Below, piece by piece: positions 8,084 through 18,126 of a stretch of DNA of 52,946 nt. Where the stretch lies: positions 1 through 52,946 of the forward strand of contig JAHFCO010000013.1 in assembly GCA_023249475.1 (NCBI GenBank). The letters run 5' to 3'. The notes under the pieces were generated by a model, which was given only the letters and a program-made list of their open reading frames with translations, was not told the origin of the DNA and searched no databases. The position numbers and the translations under genes were made by a program. Numbering within the stretch: the stretch's first letter is position 1; the number at the start of each line of letters is the position of its first letter. Origin of the DNA: Bacillota bacterium. GTDB lineage: Bacteria; Bacillota_I; Bacilli_A; Erysipelotrichales; Erysipelotrichaceae.

Positions 8084-8527
8084 ATGGAAAACAAACTGCG
8101 GCTTGATCTCGGTGTCGACAAAATCATCGAATCGTTTGAAGTACGTTCCGTTCTGGAAGGGAATGCGGCGTTCCGGGCGGCACTGACGAAACCGGATACC
8201 CAAAAACTCGAAGAGTATGTGAAGTTGATGGACCGTTGCAAAACCGGTCCTGAATTCCTTGAAATCAATTTGAAGTTCCACAAAGAATTGTTCAGACTTT
8301 CCAACGCCACCACGCATGCCGAACTGGTCGAAATCCTTTGGGATCGGATTCCTTTGGAGAATGTCGCGACCACCCAGGAAGACCGTCTGCGGATCAACGA
8401 TGAACACAAAGCCATCGTCGAAGCGTTGAAGGACGCGGATGCCAACCGCAGTGAATTGGTCGCGAAACAACACGTCCTGCATGTCATGGCGGATTGTGTC
8501 GACCACATCTACGAAATCAAACAATAG
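8084..8527 (+). CDS. Stand-alone FCD ligand-binding domain without a DNA-binding domain
   Basis: The 147-residue protein is an all-helical FCD domain, the effector-binding half of FadR/GntR regulators. Residues 13-32 (IIESFEVRSVLEGNAAFRAA) match the usual first helices. The metal-binding set is plausible, with N62, H66 (FHKEL), H108 (EHKAI) and H130 (KQHVLHV). The normal winged helix of about 70 residues is absent. The 130 bases upstream hold the hsp20 terminator and this gene's own promoter and ribosome binding site, so it has not been cut off from an adjacent HTH. It may sense a small carboxylate and act through protein contacts, but its function is unknown. Confidence 0.75.
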   Translation: MENKLRLDLGVDKIIESFEVRSVLEGNAAFRAALTKPDTQKLEEYVKLMDRCKTGPEFLEINLKFHKELFRLSNATTHAELVEILWDRIPLENVATTQEDRLRINDEHKAIVEALKDADANRSELVAKQHVLHVMADCVDHIYEIKQ

Positions 8528-8553
8528 AGAGAAAAATAATGCGTAGGACGACG

Positions 8554-8580
8554 ACGGACTTGAAAAAGTCCGTTTTCATT
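8554..8580 (+). terminator. Terminator after the FCD gene
   Basis: ACGGACTT (8554-8561) and AAGTCCGT (8566-8573) pair around GAAA, followed by TTTT. Confidence 0.8.
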
Positions 8581-8672
8581 TGGAAGGATATTCCGTCAAG
8601 CTGGGAAGATCCGCGGTGAATGCGAAACGGATTGCCAAACGTGTCAAACGGAGATTCATCCTATTTCCATTG

Positions 8673-8681
8673 TGCTATAGT
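8673..8681 (+). promoter_or_regulatory. Probable extended -10 promoter of the HAD phosphatase gene
   Basis: TGC followed by TATAGT, 30 bases before the ATG at 8712. No good -35 is visible. Confidence 0.4.
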
Positions 8682-8711
8682 AGCGTGGAAGCATACTGGA
8701 AAGAGGTACGA

Positions 8712-9524
8712 ATGGAAAAAATCGATCTCATCGTCGCGGATCTCGACGGAACCTTGTTGGACGCCAAAGGGAAGATCTCGGATGCGACGAAACGGATGTT
8801 GGTTACGTTGAAGAAGAAAGGGATCCCGTTTGCGATCGCGACCGGACGGCCGTTCTTCACCGTGAACCCGAAACTCAAGGAGTGGGGGATCGAGGATCTG
8901 GTTTCCGCCTTGTTCTGTTCCAACGGAAACCATAGCCACGATTTCATCCGCGATAAGGAAGACCACATCGGCTATTTCGACCCGACGCTGATCGGGGAGA
9001 TCGTCGCGACCTACAAGCATTTCGACGCCAATCCGACGGCCTATATGGATGACTATTTCGTCGCGACCAAGCACGACGACTTCGTGAAGCGCTTGGTCGC
9101 CAAAAACAACATGACCGTGGTTTTCGGCGACTTGGTCGAACTGGTAAACCGTCCGATCGAGAAGGTGATCCTGGCGGCGGACTTCGATGTCATCACACGG
9201 ATGGAGAAATTCCACGCGGAGAATCCCAGTCCGCACTATCGCGCGTTCCGTTCGCAGAAGGACTTGTTCGAATTCATGGACCCCAGGGTATCGAAGAGCG
9301 CGGCCATCCAATCCTTTTGCGCCAACCACGGGTTATCGATGAAAAACGTCGTCGCGTTCGGCGATACGGGGAACGATGTGGAGATGGTCAGGGATGCGGG
9401 CTTGGGGGTCGCGATGGCCAATGCGACGCCGGATGTCCTAAGCGTCGCCAACGTCGTCGCGAAACACCATGACGACGACGGCGTGGCGAGATTCGTTTTC
9501 GACTTGTTGGGGGAATCATGGTAG
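8712..9524 (+). CDS. Cof-type HAD-superfamily phosphatase
   Basis: The ATG at 8712 after AAGAGG is chosen because the protein then begins MEKIDLIVADLDGTLLD, placing the catalytic DLDGTL motif at the expected N-terminal spot. Upstream in-frame codons are not protein-like. The product is 270 residues. It has HAD motif II in AIATGRP, a C2B-type cap (about 85-195), the conserved lysine near K207 (PRVSKSAAI), and motif IV GDTGNDVEM. Cof-like enzymes hydrolyse sugar phosphates and FMN with broad specificity. The downstream cre and GH4 gene point to sugar metabolism, but the true substrate cannot be read. Confidence 0.88.
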   Translation: MEKIDLIVADLDGTLLDAKGKISDATKRMLVTLKKKGIPFAIATGRPFFTVNPKLKEWGIEDLVSALFCSNGNHSHDFIRDKEDHIGYFDPTLIGEIVATYKHFDANPTAYMDDYFVATKHDDFVKRLVAKNNMTVVFGDLVELVNRPIEKVILAADFDVITRMEKFHAENPSPHYRAFRSQKDLFEFMDPRVSKSAAIQSFCANHGLSMKNVVAFGDTGNDVEMVRDAGLGVAMANATPDVLSVANVVAKHHDDDGVARFVFDLLGESW

Positions 9525-9538
9525 ATAATTCCAGTGAA

Positions 9539-9554
9539 ATGGAAACGATTTCAA
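9539..9554 (+). promoter_or_regulatory. cre catabolite-repression site
   Basis: ATGGAAACGATTTCAA matches the CcpA consensus WTGNNARCGNWWWCAW at every position. It lies 118 bases before the GH4 start. A possible CATAAT -10 is at 9615-9620, so the site is upstream of that promoter. Confidence 0.7.
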
Positions 9555-9671
9555 CTTTCCCTGAAAAGACGTTTCTAAACATCGGGGAAGTATGGTAATG
9601 CGGGCTATTTTTGGCATAATGGTAACGTACGGAATCGGCGGTTAAGATTCCGCCATTCAAAGGAGAACAAG

Positions 9672-11045
9672 ATGAAACAAATCAAGATCGTCACTATCGG
9701 CGGCGGAAGCAGCTACACGCCGGAACTCATCGAAGGATTCATCAATCGTCAGGCTCAACTCAACATCAAGGAAATCTGGTTGGTCGACATCGAAGAAGGC
9801 AGGGAAAAATTGGAAATCGTCGGAGCGATGGCCAAACGCATGGTCGAAGCCGCTGGGTTGCCATGGGAAGTCCATCTCACCTTGGATCGCCGCGAAGCGC
9901 TGAAAGACGCGGACTTCGTTACGACTCAATTCCGTGTCGGATTGTTGGATGCGCGGATCCGCGATGAAAGAATTCCGTTAAGCCATGGCTTGATCGGACA
10001 AGAAACCAACGGAGCCGGCGGGATCTTCAAAGCGTTCCGTACCATCCCGGTCATCCTGGCCATCATCAAGGATATGAAGGAACTTTGCCCCAACGCGTGG
10101 TTGGTCAACTTCACCAATCCCTCGGGCATGGTGACGGAAGCCGCCATCAAGGTCGGTGGATGGAAGAAGACCATCGGTTTGTGTAACGTTCCGATCGGTT
10201 TGGTGAAGATGGCCAACGCCGTCATGGGCGTCGCCGAAGATTCGGAAGAACTGTTTACGAAATTCGCCGGGTTGAACCATTTCCATTGGCACCGCGTTTG
10301 GGATAAGGACGGCAACGAAGTCACCGCCCACATCATCGACGAGGTCTACAAACCGGAAAACAAAGGCAAATATGCCGGCGTCAAGAACGTCCGCGACTTG
10401 GCGTTCAACTTCGAGCAAGTCAAGGACACGGGTTTGCTGCCGTGTTCCTACCACCGTTACTACTACATCACCAACGACATGCTGAAGAGCGAAATGGAAG
10501 AATACGCCGAAGGCAAGACCCGTGCCGAAGTCGTGAAGAGAACCGAAGCGGAATTGTTCGAACTCTACAAAGACCCGGCCCTCAACTACAAGCCGGAACA
10601 ACTGACCAAGCGTGGCGGTACCCATTACTCCGACGCGGCGTGTGAAGTCGTCGCCTCGATCGTCAACGACAAGCGTACCCAGATGGTCGTCAGCACCCAA
10701 AACAACGGTGCGATTTCCGATCTGCCGTACGATTGCGTCGTCGAAGTCTCCGCATTGATCACCTCCCACGGTGCCGAAGCGCTGAACTGGGGATCCTTCC
10801 CGCCGGCGACCCGCGGTATCCTGCAGGTTCAAAAAGCGATGGAAGAAGTCGTCATCGACGCGGCGGTATCCGGCGATTACGGGAAAGCGCTCCAAGCCTT
10901 CACCGTCAATCCCTTGATCCCCTCGGGTGCGATCGCACGCGACCTGCTCAACGAAATGTTGGTCGCAAACAAGAACTACCTCCCGCAATTCAGCGCGAAA
11001 ATCGCCGAATTGGAAGCGGCCGGCGTCACCTACGTCGCAAAGTAG
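9672..11045 (+). CDS. GH4 6-phospho-beta-glucosidase (LicH/CelF type)
   Basis: This 457-residue cytoplasmic enzyme belongs to glycoside hydrolase family 4, which uses NAD+ and a divalent metal in a redox-elimination mechanism. The N-terminal Rossmann motif is IVTIGGGSSYTPELI. The family block VNFTNPSGMVTEA and the metal/catalytic region LCNVPIG followed by GLNHFHW are present, with C182 and H212 as likely metal ligands by position. Substrates in this branch are 6-phospho-cellobiose and related phosphorylated beta-glucosides delivered by PTS. A cellobiose-type EIIC gene follows after a terminator. The start follows AAAGGAGAAC. A cre site upstream implies catabolite repression. Confidence 0.92.
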   Translation: MKQIKIVTIGGGSSYTPELIEGFINRQAQLNIKEIWLVDIEEGREKLEIVGAMAKRMVEAAGLPWEVHLTLDRREALKDADFVTTQFRVGLLDARIRDERIPLSHGLIGQETNGAGGIFKAFRTIPVILAIIKDMKELCPNAWLVNFTNPSGMVTEAAIKVGGWKKTIGLCNVPIGLVKMANAVMGVAEDSEELFTKFAGLNHFHWHRVWDKDGNEVTAHIIDEVYKPENKGKYAGVKNVRDLAFNFEQVKDTGLLPCSYHRYYYITNDMLKSEMEEYAEGKTRAEVVKRTEAELFELYKDPALNYKPEQLTKRGGTHYSDAACEVVASIVNDKRTQMVVSTQNNGAISDLPYDCVVEVSALITSHGAEALNWGSFPPATRGILQVQKAMEEVVIDAAVSGDYGKALQAFTVNPLIPSGAIARDLLNEMLVANKNYLPQFSAKIAELEAAGVTYVAK

Positions 11046-11056
11046 ATACCAATACG

Positions 11057-11084
11057 AAACCGTCGGAGCACGACGGTTTTTCTT
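11057..11084 (+). terminator. Terminator after the GH4 gene
   Basis: AAACCGTCG and CGACGGTTT pair around GAGCA, followed by a T-rich tail. Confidence 0.82.
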
Positions 11085-11239
11085 TTGTTTCTCGTTTTTC
11101 TTGAATATTTTACCAGGCTTAACGCGATTCCTAGGAGCCGACGGCGAATGCACGGTAATGTTTGCCAATGTCTTGACGGCATCTTGTTTTACCCCGTTCG
11201 TCCCGATAAAGTGTGGTTAACGAAGGGAAAGGGGATCTC

Positions 11240-12577
11240 ATGAAAGAAAGATTGCTGAATCTCGTTTTACGTCTGGCGAAGAAGCTCCAGACCCAACGCC
11301 ACATGGTTTCCATCCGCAACGCGTTTTCCACGATGTTGCCGATCATCATCGCGGGGGCGTTCTGCACCTTGATCCTGAACGTCGTCGTCTCGACGACCTC
11401 GACCGGGATCAGCCTTGCGAAACTTCCCGGCATGGCTTGGCTGGCCCATTTCGCGCCGATGTTCAACGCGGCCAACTATGCGACGATGAATTTCTTCGCG
11501 ATCGGCATCGTCTTCTTGATCGCGATGGATCTGGCACGGGGCTATGGCATCAAGGACAATGTCGTGTCGATGGTCGCCATCGCGGGCTTCGTCTCGCTTT
11601 GTTCCACATCGGCCACCCTGGTCGTCGACGGACAACTGCATACGGTCTTCAACGTCCTCCCGCGCCAGTTCACCAACGCGCAGGGTTTGTTCATGGGGAT
11701 GTTCGCGGCGATCGCGTCGACGGAAATCTACTGTCGAATGGTGATGTCGCGGAAATTGGAAATCATCATGCCGAGCAGCGTGCCGTCCAACGTCGCCCAG
11801 CCGTTCAACGTCATGTTCCCGGCGATTTTGACGATCTTGATCGTCTCCGGGTTCGGGATGGCGTTCGAGATGGCGAGCGGACGAACGGTCTACGATGCCA
11901 TCAACGTCTTCATCCAAACGCCGTTGCAAGGCATTCTGACCGGGTTGCCGGGCTATCTCGTCCTCTTTGTCTTGGCGACGTTGCTTTGGTCGATCGGCAT
12001 CAACGGAACCATGGTGTTGCGTCCGATCTACGAGTCGACGATGCTGGGGGCCCTGGCGGCCAACCTGGACGCCGTGACGGCCGGACATCCCGCACCCAAC
12101 ATCCTCAACACGACCTTCACCACGGTGTTCATCAGCGGGACCGGGGCGGGGATGACCGGCGGACTGGTCGTCGCCTTGCTTCTGTTTTCAAAACGGGACG
12201 ACTACAGGACGATCGCGAAGCTTTCGCTGGTCCCCGGTTTCTTCAACATCAACGAGACGATGACCTTCGGACTGCCGATCGTCATGAACCCGATCCTCAT
12301 CATCCCCTTCGTGCTAGCACCGATCGTGTCCGCGACCTTCGGATACTTCATGACGCTCATCGGCGTCGCGACGCCGATGGTCTACCTGGTTCCCTGGACC
12401 ACGCCGCCCTTGATCAAATCATGGTTGGCGACAGGCGGGCATCTTGGCACCGTCGTCACCGAACTGCTCGCCTACGGCTTGGTTTTCCTTGTGTATCTGC
12501 CGTTTGTCTTCATCACCAACCGGCAGGTCGAAAGCGTAGAAAGCGGCGAAGCGCCACTCGTCGCCGTTCAATCGTGA
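11240..12577 (+). CDS. PTS cellobiose/lichenan-type permease EIIC (first copy)
   Basis: The ATG at 11240 lies 5 bases after AAGGGG, while a GTG at 11213 precedes that site. The 445-residue membrane protein has about ten hydrophobic segments and the signature of the lactose/cellobiose EIIC family: MLPIIIAGAF early, WSIGINGT in the middle, then GFFNINETMTFGLPIV with the sugar-binding NINE motif, and PWTTPPLIKSWLATGG near the end. It transports and helps phosphorylate a beta-glucoside. No EIIA or EIIB gene is in the window, so it must borrow them from elsewhere. It is a close paralogue of the protein at 21183-22508. A weak promoter (TTGTTT 11184, TAAAGT 11207) precedes it. Confidence 0.92.
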   Translation: MKERLLNLVLRLAKKLQTQRHMVSIRNAFSTMLPIIIAGAFCTLILNVVVSTTSTGISLAKLPGMAWLAHFAPMFNAANYATMNFFAIGIVFLIAMDLARGYGIKDNVVSMVAIAGFVSLCSTSATLVVDGQLHTVFNVLPRQFTNAQGLFMGMFAAIASTEIYCRMVMSRKLEIIMPSSVPSNVAQPFNVMFPAILTILIVSGFGMAFEMASGRTVYDAINVFIQTPLQGILTGLPGYLVLFVLATLLWSIGINGTMVLRPIYESTMLGALAANLDAVTAGHPAPNILNTTFTTVFISGTGAGMTGGLVVALLLFSKRDDYRTIAKLSLVPGFFNINETMTFGLPIVMNPILIIPFVLAPIVSATFGYFMTLIGVATPMVYLVPWTTPPLIKSWLATGGHLGTVVTELLAYGLVFLVYLPFVFITNRQVESVESGEAPLVAVQS

Positions 12578-12601
12578 ACGACGAACCGAATCTTCACGAA
12601 A

Positions 12602-12636
12602 CAAGGGCTTTCACCATGAAAGTTTGGAAACCCTTG
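12602..12636 (+). other. Bulged hairpin in the EIIC-rpiR intergenic region
   Basis: CAAGGG (12602-12607) pairs with CCCTTG (12631-12636) and CTTTC pairs with GAAAG inside. There is no T-run, so it is not a standard terminator. The rest of the 242-base gap holds only the rpiR promoter region. Confidence 0.4.
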
Positions 12637-12786
12637 CCAATCCCGACGCATCCGATTGTGTGTACAAATTCCGCAAGGTAAACTACGTTCAACGGGGACG
12701 CCCGGGTCGAAATCGAAAAGCGGACGCAGGGGTAGCGTATTTCATGACGAATCTTACGATGTATGTGCAAAATCCGAGAATCTTGA

Positions 12787-12801
12787 TTACAATGAATGTA
12801 A
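12787..12801 (+). promoter_or_regulatory. Inverted repeat over the rpiR -10 region
   Basis: TTACA, five bases, TGTAA. It overlaps a TACAAT -10 candidate (12788-12793), 19 bases before the ATG. This would be a natural autoregulatory operator, but the arms are short. Confidence 0.4.
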
Positions 12802-12819
12802 CCGATAAAGGAGTGCACC

Positions 12820-13674
12820 ATGATCGTAGATCGACTGAAAAACCTGGAACACCTGACGACGCAAGAAGAAGCCGTTGTCGATTACATTCTGAAAAATCCG
12901 AGATCGCTTTTGAAGATGAGCATCAACGACTTGGCGTTGGCGAGCTATACGTCGGCGTCGACCGTGGTGCGGCTCTGTAAAAAAGCCGGGACCAAAGGCT
13001 ATGTGGATTTCAAAATGATCTACATTTCCGAGTATCCCGAATTGATGCGCCTGAACGAAAGCCTGAAGCAGGTCCCCTTTGACAAAACGTCCAACATCGA
13101 CGATGTCATCCATACCTTGCCTTTGATCTTCAACAAGACCATCGACTACACCAAAAGCATGATCGACCGGGCGACCATCGTCCGTGTCGTCAACCAGATC
13201 AAAGGATGCAAGTATCTCAACATCTATGGCGACGGGATCAATTTCGACGTCGCCAACATCGCCGCGTATAAGTTCGAGGAAGTCGGGATCAACGCCAAGG
13301 CCTATTCAAGCACGCATTGGCAGCACATCGCCCGCCTCGGGATGAACCACATCCCGGCGTTCGCCATCCTCCTCTCGCATACCGGCAAAAACCCCAACAT
13401 CCTCGACGCGGCGAAACGCCTCAAGGAACACAACATTCCGACCCTGGCGATCTGCGGCAAGTCCGATCGCCGGTTAAGCAGCCTCTGCACGGAAACCCTT
13501 CAAATCATGACGTCGACCAGCACGCTGGAGATGTCCAATACGTTGTTCACGCTCTCGACGCTTTATGTCTTCGAGGTCCTGGTGATGGCGATGTACATCC
13601 AGAATTTCGAATCGGTCGAACAGGTCGCCAAGAAACTGTTCGGTTCAAGGGATACCTGGAATCTGGAGGAATGA
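12820..13674 (+). CDS. RpiR/MurR-family transcriptional regulator
   Basis: The 284-residue protein has an N-terminal RpiR-type helix-turn-helix (about residues 1-77, with LTTQEEAVVDYILKNP and TSASTVVRLCKKAG) and a C-terminal SIS sugar-phosphate isomerase-like domain (about 115-255). The SIS part includes LNIYGDGINFDVA and LLSHTGKNPNILDAAKRL. Such regulators sense phosphosugars, often amino-sugar or glucoside phosphates. It stands 18 bases before a GH1 phospho-beta-glucosidase and so probably controls this two-gene unit, and perhaps the GH4 and EIIC genes. The start follows AAAGGAG. Confidence 0.9.
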   Translation: MIVDRLKNLEHLTTQEEAVVDYILKNPRSLLKMSINDLALASYTSASTVVRLCKKAGTKGYVDFKMIYISEYPELMRLNESLKQVPFDKTSNIDDVIHTLPLIFNKTIDYTKSMIDRATIVRVVNQIKGCKYLNIYGDGINFDVANIAAYKFEEVGINAKAYSSTHWQHIARLGMNHIPAFAILLSHTGKNPNILDAAKRLKEHNIPTLAICGKSDRRLSSLCTETLQIMTSTSTLEMSNTLFTLSTLYVFEVLVMAMYIQNFESVEQVAKKLFGSRDTWNLEE

Positions 13675-13683
13675 CTTGCTTAA

Positions 13684-15171
<1,488 letters not shown>

Positions 15172-15174
15172 AAA

Positions 15175-15206
15175 GAGGCTCCGGGAAATCCCCGGAGCCT
15201 TGTTTG
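15175..15206 (+). terminator. Bidirectional terminator between GH1 and the serpin gene
   Basis: GGCTCCGGG and CCCGGAGCC pair around AAATC. TTGTTTG follows on the plus strand and TCTTTTC on the minus strand, serving two convergent genes. Confidence 0.8.
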
Positions 15207-15207
15207 T

Positions 15208-16425
15208 CTATTCTTTCGCGCTGACATCCTGGATGATCCCGTTGAACAGGATCAACTTGTTTTCCAAATCGACGATGAAGATCTGGTACGGACGATCCAC
15301 CGTCATCTCAAAATCCCCGATTTCGATCGAAGTTTCGCGGATGTCGATGACCGTGACGGCCGCGGCTTCGGTGCCTTTCTCGTCGATCATCAACCGCGCC
15401 TTATGCAAGACCTCGGCGATGTACAGGTCGCCGTCTTCACTGAGTTCCGAAAAGTCCGCCACCCCGCCGATGAAGGCGTCGCTCAAGCCCAATGCGATCA
15501 ACTTGTCGTTGAGGATCTCCTTGGTCGCAAGGTCGACTTTGGGCAGTTTCAAGGTGACGGATGCGGTTCGCATGTCGGCCAACAGTCGGTCCAACATGTC
15601 GCTCGAGGCGACCGGGGCGGTTTCGTTCTTGCCCAGGACGACGACCATCCCGGTTTTTTGGCCTTTGTAGGGAAGCAAGATCGCCTGCATCGCATCGTCT
15701 TCATAGTAGTTGAACGAATTCGTCTGGTTCATGTAGGAAACGGTCACGTCGGCTTTCCCATGGAAGATCCCGTCATGGGTCTCCGCCTTGTCGAATTGAT
15801 TGAGCCAATCCGCCTTAAAATAGATCGTGTTGATCAAAAACATGACTGTGCTCGGATCGATCTTGTCCAACGTTTTCTTGATCAGGTGGTTGGTGTTCTT
15901 TTCGACCCACCCGTTGATTTCATCCAAGGCGCTGTCTTTGGCGAAATCCATCGCCGCGATCATCGCCCCGAAAAAGTCCTGGTTCCGCTGCAAGAACGCC
16001 GGTTTCACCTTGTCCTTGAAATCCTCCCGCATCCAGAGGCTGTTGGCCAGTTTGATGATGACGGGGTCTTGGACGTTCAGGTTCCCCTGGAGTGCCCGCA
16101 ATTGTTCGAACCATCCGGTTTGGTCGACCCCCGCCGGGATCAAAAGGTCGGCGAATTGTCGATAGGTGTCGCCCGCGGTGCCGTGGGAAGCCATGGCCAG
16201 GGCGACGTAGATGCTGAGGGACGACATGAACACGTTCTTGTCGCTGGTTTCATCCTGGATCAGAAACGCCAGGTCGTTGATGTTCTGGACCAAGCCCGCA
16301 TCCAGGATCGCCGCTTCCTTCAGTGAAAGCGAACCGGTGGTATTCGATAGTTTGTGGATCGATGATGTCGTACATGCACTCAGCAACATCGCCGAGCACA
16401 CAAAAGACAGGAATTGTTTTTTCAT
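15208..16425 (-). CDS. Lipoprotein serpin (serine protease inhibitor)
   Basis: Starting at 16425, after a strong GGAGGTGG site, the protein is 405 residues. It has a lipoprotein signal peptide with lipobox LLSAC, so C18 should be lipidated and the protein displayed on the membrane surface. The rest is a full serpin fold: SPLSIYVALAMAS is seen here as MSSLSIYVALAMAS, with FLINTIYFKADW, and the hinge EKGTEAAAV at 349-357. The reactive bond should fall near residues 362-366 (IRETS). Ala-rich hinge residues suggest a true inhibitor. Bacterial serpins block host or competitor serine proteases, and the target here is unknown. It converges with the GH1 gene. Confidence 0.92.
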   Translation of the reverse strand: MKKQFLSFVCSAMLLSACTTSSIHKLSNTTGSLSLKEAAILDAGLVQNINDLAFLIQDETSDKNVFMSSLSIYVALAMASHGTAGDTYRQFADLLIPAGVDQTGWFEQLRALQGNLNVQDPVIIKLANSLWMREDFKDKVKPAFLQRNQDFFGAMIAAMDFAKDSALDEINGWVEKNTNHLIKKTLDKIDPSTVMFLINTIYFKADWLNQFDKAETHDGIFHGKADVTVSYMNQTNSFNYYEDDAMQAILLPYKGQKTGMVVVLGKNETAPVASSDMLDRLLADMRTASVTLKLPKVDLATKEILNDKLIALGLSDAFIGGVADFSELSEDGDLYIAEVLHKARLMIDEKGTEAAAVTVIDIRETSIEIGDFEMTVDRPYQIFIVDLENKLILFNGIIQDVSAKE

Positions 16426-16501
16426 GATTCCACCTCCAAAGATAGGATAGCACAATCCATGTTAAGTGAAGCTTAAGATGTTCATGAACCTCGATGTAGC
16501 G

Positions 16502-16530
16502 TTGCCAAATCCAATGACGGGGGGTACAAT
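16502..16530 (+). promoter_or_regulatory. Sigma-A promoter of uppP
   Basis: TTGCCA (16502-16507) and TACAAT (16525-16530) are spaced by 17 bases, and the ATG is at 16554. Confidence 0.7.
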
Positions 16531-16553
16531 AAGATGGAATGTGAGGGAAAATC

Positions 16554-17369
16554 ATGCAAAACCTAGTCGAATTACTTAAAGCATTGATCTTGGGGATCGT
16601 CCAGGGCATCACCGAATGGTTGCCGATCAGCTCGACCGGACATTTGATCCTGGCCGAGAACTGGATGCCGTTCACCTTGTCGGAAACGTTCGTCGAGACG
16701 TTCTTCGTCATCATCCAGGTCGGATCGATCTTCGCGGTCATCCTGCTTTTCTTCAATAAGCTCAATCCGTTCAGTCCGCAGAAGAACGAAACGCAGAAAA
16801 AGGACACCTTGGTCTTGTGGTCCAAGATCGTCGTGGCTTCCATCCCGGCCGGGATCATCGGGATTCTGTTCGATGATCTGATCGATGAAGTGCTCTACAA
16901 ACCCGTCGTCGTCGCGTTGATGCTTGTGGTCTATGCGATCGCCATCCTTTGGGTGGAGCGCAGAGGGAAGAAGCCGGCGATCTCGACATTGAATCAGGTA
17001 AGCTATCAGACGGCGGCGTTGATCGGCTTGTTTCAGGTGTTGGCCTTGGTTCCGGGTACCTCGCGCAGCGGCGCGACCATCCTTGGCGGGATCCTGCTTG
17101 GCGCATCGCGCGTCGTCGCTTCCGAATTCTCGTTCTTCATGGCGATCCCCGTCATGTTGGGGGCGGGAGGGTTGAAACTGATCAAAGCCGGTTTCGATTT
17201 CACTCCGATCGAATGGGCGGCGTTGGCCACCGGGTTCGTCACGGCCTTCGTGGTCTCGCTCTTCGCCATCCGTTTCCTGATGAACTATATCCGTAACCAC
17301 GACTTCACCGTCTTCGCGTATTATCGGATCGCCTTGGCGGCGTTGGTCCTGACGCTGCTGTTCATCTGA
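16554..17369 (+). CDS. uppP: Undecaprenyl-diphosphatase UppP (BacA)
   Basis: The 271-residue integral membrane enzyme removes a phosphate from undecaprenyl pyrophosphate to recycle the lipid carrier for peptidoglycan and other wall polymers, and its overproduction gives bacitracin resistance. Both family signatures are intact: GIVQGITEWLPISSTGHLIL near residues 15-34 and VPGTSRSGATILGG near 160-175. The catalytic Glu and Arg/Ser residues are present, and about eight hydrophobic segments are seen. Presence of UppP indicates a cell wall or related surface polymer. The next gene starts on the last base of this stop. Confidence 0.95.
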   Translation: MQNLVELLKALILGIVQGITEWLPISSTGHLILAENWMPFTLSETFVETFFVIIQVGSIFAVILLFFNKLNPFSPQKNETQKKDTLVLWSKIVVASIPAGIIGILFDDLIDEVLYKPVVVALMLVVYAIAILWVERRGKKPAISTLNQVSYQTAALIGLFQVLALVPGTSRSGATILGGILLGASRVVASEFSFFMAIPVMLGAGGLKLIKAGFDFTPIEWAALATGFVTAFVVSLFAIRFLMNYIRNHDFTVFAYYRIALAALVLTLLFI

Positions 17370-18121
17370 TGATCTTCTACTTCACCGGGAGCGGAAACTC
17401 CTTGTCCGTCGCCTCGCAGCTGATCCGCGACGAACCCTTGGTGTCGATCTCCGAAGCGATGCGTGATCGTACGTACACCTTCGACCCCGGCGAATCCGTC
17501 GGGTTCGTGTTCCCGATCTATTTCTACACCTTGCCGACGGTCGTGGAAGCGTTTCTTGAGCAACTCCGTTTCTCCAGTCCTCCCGACTATGTCTATGCGG
17601 TCGCGACCTGCGGCGGGACGACCGGGGCGGCGATGGAGAAGGTTCGCCGAATCCTGAGCCGGAAGGGCGTCCGTCTTTCCGCTTCGTTCTCCGTCTTGAT
17701 GCCGGACAATTACATCCTGCTCTACAACCCGCCAAGCGAAGAACAGGTGCATCAACGCTTAATGCGATCGAAAACCGCGATCGGCGACATCCGGCGATTG
17801 GTCCAGTCCCAAGAAAGAGGGGATTTCAACCTTCTTAAGGGACCCTTGCCCCAGGTCGTTACGCTTACCGCGGCGACCCTCTACCGATTCAGCCGGGGAA
17901 CCGTCAAATTCAGCGTGGACGATGCCTGCATCTCTTGCGGCTTGTGCGCGGCGATCTGTCCGACGCGGACGATCGCGATGGGCGAAACGAAACCGAAGTG
18001 GGTCAATCCGACCTGTTCCCATTGCCTCGCCTGCATCCACCGCTGTCCGGTTGAAGCCATCCAATATGGCAAGGGGACGCAGAATCGAAGACGCTACCAA
18101 AACCCCGAAGCGAAATTCTAA
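17369..18121 (+). CDS. EFR1-type flavodoxin/ferredoxin fusion protein
   Basis: The 250-residue protein combines a flavodoxin-like N-terminal domain with a C-terminal pair of [4Fe-4S] clusters. The FMN phosphate loop is FTGSGNS at residues 5-11. Two ferredoxin motifs follow near 190-230: CISCGLCAAICPT and CSHCLACIHRCPV. Proteins of this build (EFR1 family) are taken as internal electron carriers in anaerobes, with no assigned partner. It overlaps uppP by one base (TGATG), giving translational coupling, though no functional link is obvious. A terminator follows at once. Confidence 0.88.
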   Translation: MIFYFTGSGNSLSVASQLIRDEPLVSISEAMRDRTYTFDPGESVGFVFPIYFYTLPTVVEAFLEQLRFSSPPDYVYAVATCGGTTGAAMEKVRRILSRKGVRLSASFSVLMPDNYILLYNPPSEEQVHQRLMRSKTAIGDIRRLVQSQERGDFNLLKGPLPQVVTLTAATLYRFSRGTVKFSVDDACISCGLCAAICPTRTIAMGETKPKWVNPTCSHCLACIHRCPVEAIQYGKGTQNRRRYQNPEAKF

Positions 18122-18126
18122 AAAAG

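Noticed and set aside
9978-11168. 396-codon minus-strand frame opposite GH4
   Set aside because: GH4 motifs are complete on the plus strand. The reverse frame is low complexity (Val/Gly/Asp-rich) and crosses the GH4 terminator.
11437-12681. 414-codon plus-strand frame within the first EIIC
   Set aside because: The sequence is very rich in Arg, Asp, Gly and His with no membrane segments, typical of an out-of-frame reading.
15208-15470. The serpin as an inactive relative with a degraded reactive loop
   Set aside because: The hinge GTEAAAV keeps the small residues needed for loop insertion, so an inhibitory serpin is more likely.
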